Below, in pieces: positions 4,425 to 5,148 of a DNA stretch of 5,148 nucleotides. The stretch lies in contig SYEN01000119.1 of NCBI GenBank assembly GCA_005800795.1, positions 1 through 5,148 of the forward strand, in the 5' to 3' direction. How positions within the stretch are numbered: position 1 is the stretch's first letter; each line of letters opens with the position of its first letter. The stretch is from Burkholderiales bacterium. Lineage in GTDB: Bacteria > Pseudomonadota > Gammaproteobacteria > Burkholderiales > SG8-41. The notes under the pieces were generated by a model. The model was not told where the DNA came from. It worked only from the letters and a program-made list of their open reading frames with translations, and made no database searches. A program made the position numbers and the translations under genes.

Positions 4425-5148
4425 TCCACAAAGGGCTTTCGATACGCGGCATCGGCGCGCGCACCATCGACAGTGTGCTGCGGCTGGGTTATGCCACACG
4501 ATTCATCGCGCGCACCATTGCCAGTTCGGGCACGAGTCTGAAGCGCCCGCGGCTGGTGATCCGCGAACTGTATTTCACCGGCGTGCTGTCGCTGATTATT
4601 ATTCTGGTGTCGGGGCTGTTCGTCGGCATGGTGCTCGGTTTTCAGGGCTATCACACGCTGCAAACCTACGGCTCGGAATCCGCGCTCGGTGTGCTGGTGG
4701 CGCTGTCGCTGGTGCGCGAGCTGGGGCCGGTAGTCGCGGCGTTGCTGTTCGCCAGCCGTGCGGGGTCGGCAATGACGGCAGAGATTGGTTTGATGAAAGC
4801 CACCGAGCAATTGTCGAGTATGGAAATGATGGCCGTAGATCCACTTCGACGGATCATTGCTCCAAGATTTTGGGCAGGTCTAATCTGTATGCCATTGTTA
4901 GCATTGATTTTTAATGCTGTTGGTATTTTGGGTGGACACTTAGTTGGTGTTGACTGGCTTGGCGTAGATGGCGGCGGTTATTGGTCTGCTATGCAAGCGA
5001 ATGTGGATTTTTACGATGATGTCGTGAATGGGATAATTAAAAGTACAGTGTTTGCTTTTGTTGTCACAGTCATCGCATTGCACAAAGGGTTTGATGCAAT
5101 TCCAACGTCAGAAGGGATTAGCCAAGCGACGACTCAAACGGTAGTCAC
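4421..5148 (+). CDS. mlaE: MlaE, permease of the Mla phospholipid transporter, C-terminus cut by window edge
   Basis: 242 codons of an expected roughly 260 are present, open at the right edge. After an amphipathic N-terminal region (1-48) come the hydrophobic segments of the MlaE permease: about 52-74, 87-112, 146-172 and 205-222. The family hallmark is intact: RELGPVVAALLFASRAGSA (99-117), AEIGLMKATEQL (120-131) and MMAVDP (136-141), the cytoplasmic coupling region facing MlaF. MlaE dimers bind MlaF and the MlaD hexamer in the inner membrane and move phospholipids. ATG 4421 follows mlaF by 12 bases, so the two are one operon; mlaD would be expected next, outside the window. Base composition changes sharply near codon 140: codons before are GC-ending, those after include CTA, TTA, CGA, AGA, ATA and GGA, although the protein stays a normal MlaE. 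Confidence 0.95.
   Translation, partial: MIHKGLSIRGIGARTIDSVLRLGYATRFIARTIASSGTSLKRPRLVIRELYFTGVLSLIIILVSGLFVGMVLGFQGYHTLQTYGSESALGVLVALSLVRELGPVVAALLFASRAGSAMTAEIGLMKATEQLSSMEMMAVDPLRRIIAPRFWAGLICMPLLALIFNAVGILGGHLVGVDWLGVDGGGYWSAMQANVDFYDDVVNGIIKSTVFAFVVTVIALHKGFDAIPTSEGISQATTQTVV
4838..5148. other. Low-GC segment with foreign codon usage inside mlaE
   Basis: By hand count 4441-4800 is about 63% G+C while 4861-5148 is about 43%. The switch is abrupt, near the GTA-GAT-CCA codons, just after the most conserved part of the gene, and the reading frame is unbroken. The block continues to the right edge, so its far end is unknown. This points to a recombination joint or an assembly join between related genomes. 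Confidence 0.6.

Noticed and set aside
3560..4810. 416-codon minus-strand open frame.
   Set aside because: Antisense to mlaF and mlaE; the His/Arg/Gln-rich translation is the usual shadow of a GC-rich gene.

Overview
The window looks like a GC-rich (mostly around 57-63%) Gram-negative chromosome, most likely a betaproteobacterium. Three things point there: an NtrC-type response regulator with the 'DLGLPP...EGF' receiver signature seen in PEP-CTERM-associated regulators, a PEP-CTERM/exosortase substrate of the common beta-proteobacterial type (VPEPETYAMMLAGLGLLG + RRR), and an mlaFE pair that starts a phospholipid-transport operon. The taxonomic call is inference from protein flavour, not from a marker gene.

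Layout. (1) 1-509, minus: N-terminal 169 codons of a sigma-54-type response regulator that runs off the left edge; a 7-bp dyad containing a sigma-54-like -24/-12 element abuts its start codon. (2) 585-609: a strong intrinsic terminator with a UUCG loop closes the next gene. (3) 633-1316, minus: secreted PEP-CTERM protein with a clear Shine-Dalgarno sequence. (4) 1317-1671: an AT-rich gene-free stretch with several inverted repeats and one orphan consensus -10 box. (5) 1672-2574 and 2642-3418, minus: a probable two-gene unit encoding an ABC-type ATPase (promoter-proximal) and a signal-peptide-bearing protein of unknown function; the ATPase has lost its Walker A lysine. (6) 3419-3592: divergent intergenic region with a good sigma-70 promoter reading right. 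(7) 3593-5148, plus: mlaF (complete) and mlaE (first 242 codons), the ATPase and permease of the Mla/Ttg2 phospholipid ABC transporter, cut by the right edge.

How the genes relate. The response regulator and PEP-CTERM gene are neighbours on the same strand but separated by a terminator; a regulatory link is plausible because PrsK/PrsR two-component systems with RpoN control PEP-CTERM genes in related bacteria, but it is not shown here. MlaF and MlaE act together at the inner membrane to power phospholipid movement between the inner and outer membranes. The orphan ATPase has no membrane partner inside the window.

The two most notable observations are the Walker A Lys-to-Thr change in an otherwise intact ABC ATPase (codon 3257-3259), and an abrupt fall in GC content (about 63% to 43% by hand count) and change of codon usage inside mlaE near position 4838, which suggests either homologous-recombination mosaicism or a chimeric assembly. 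I did not find a convincing wholly new system.
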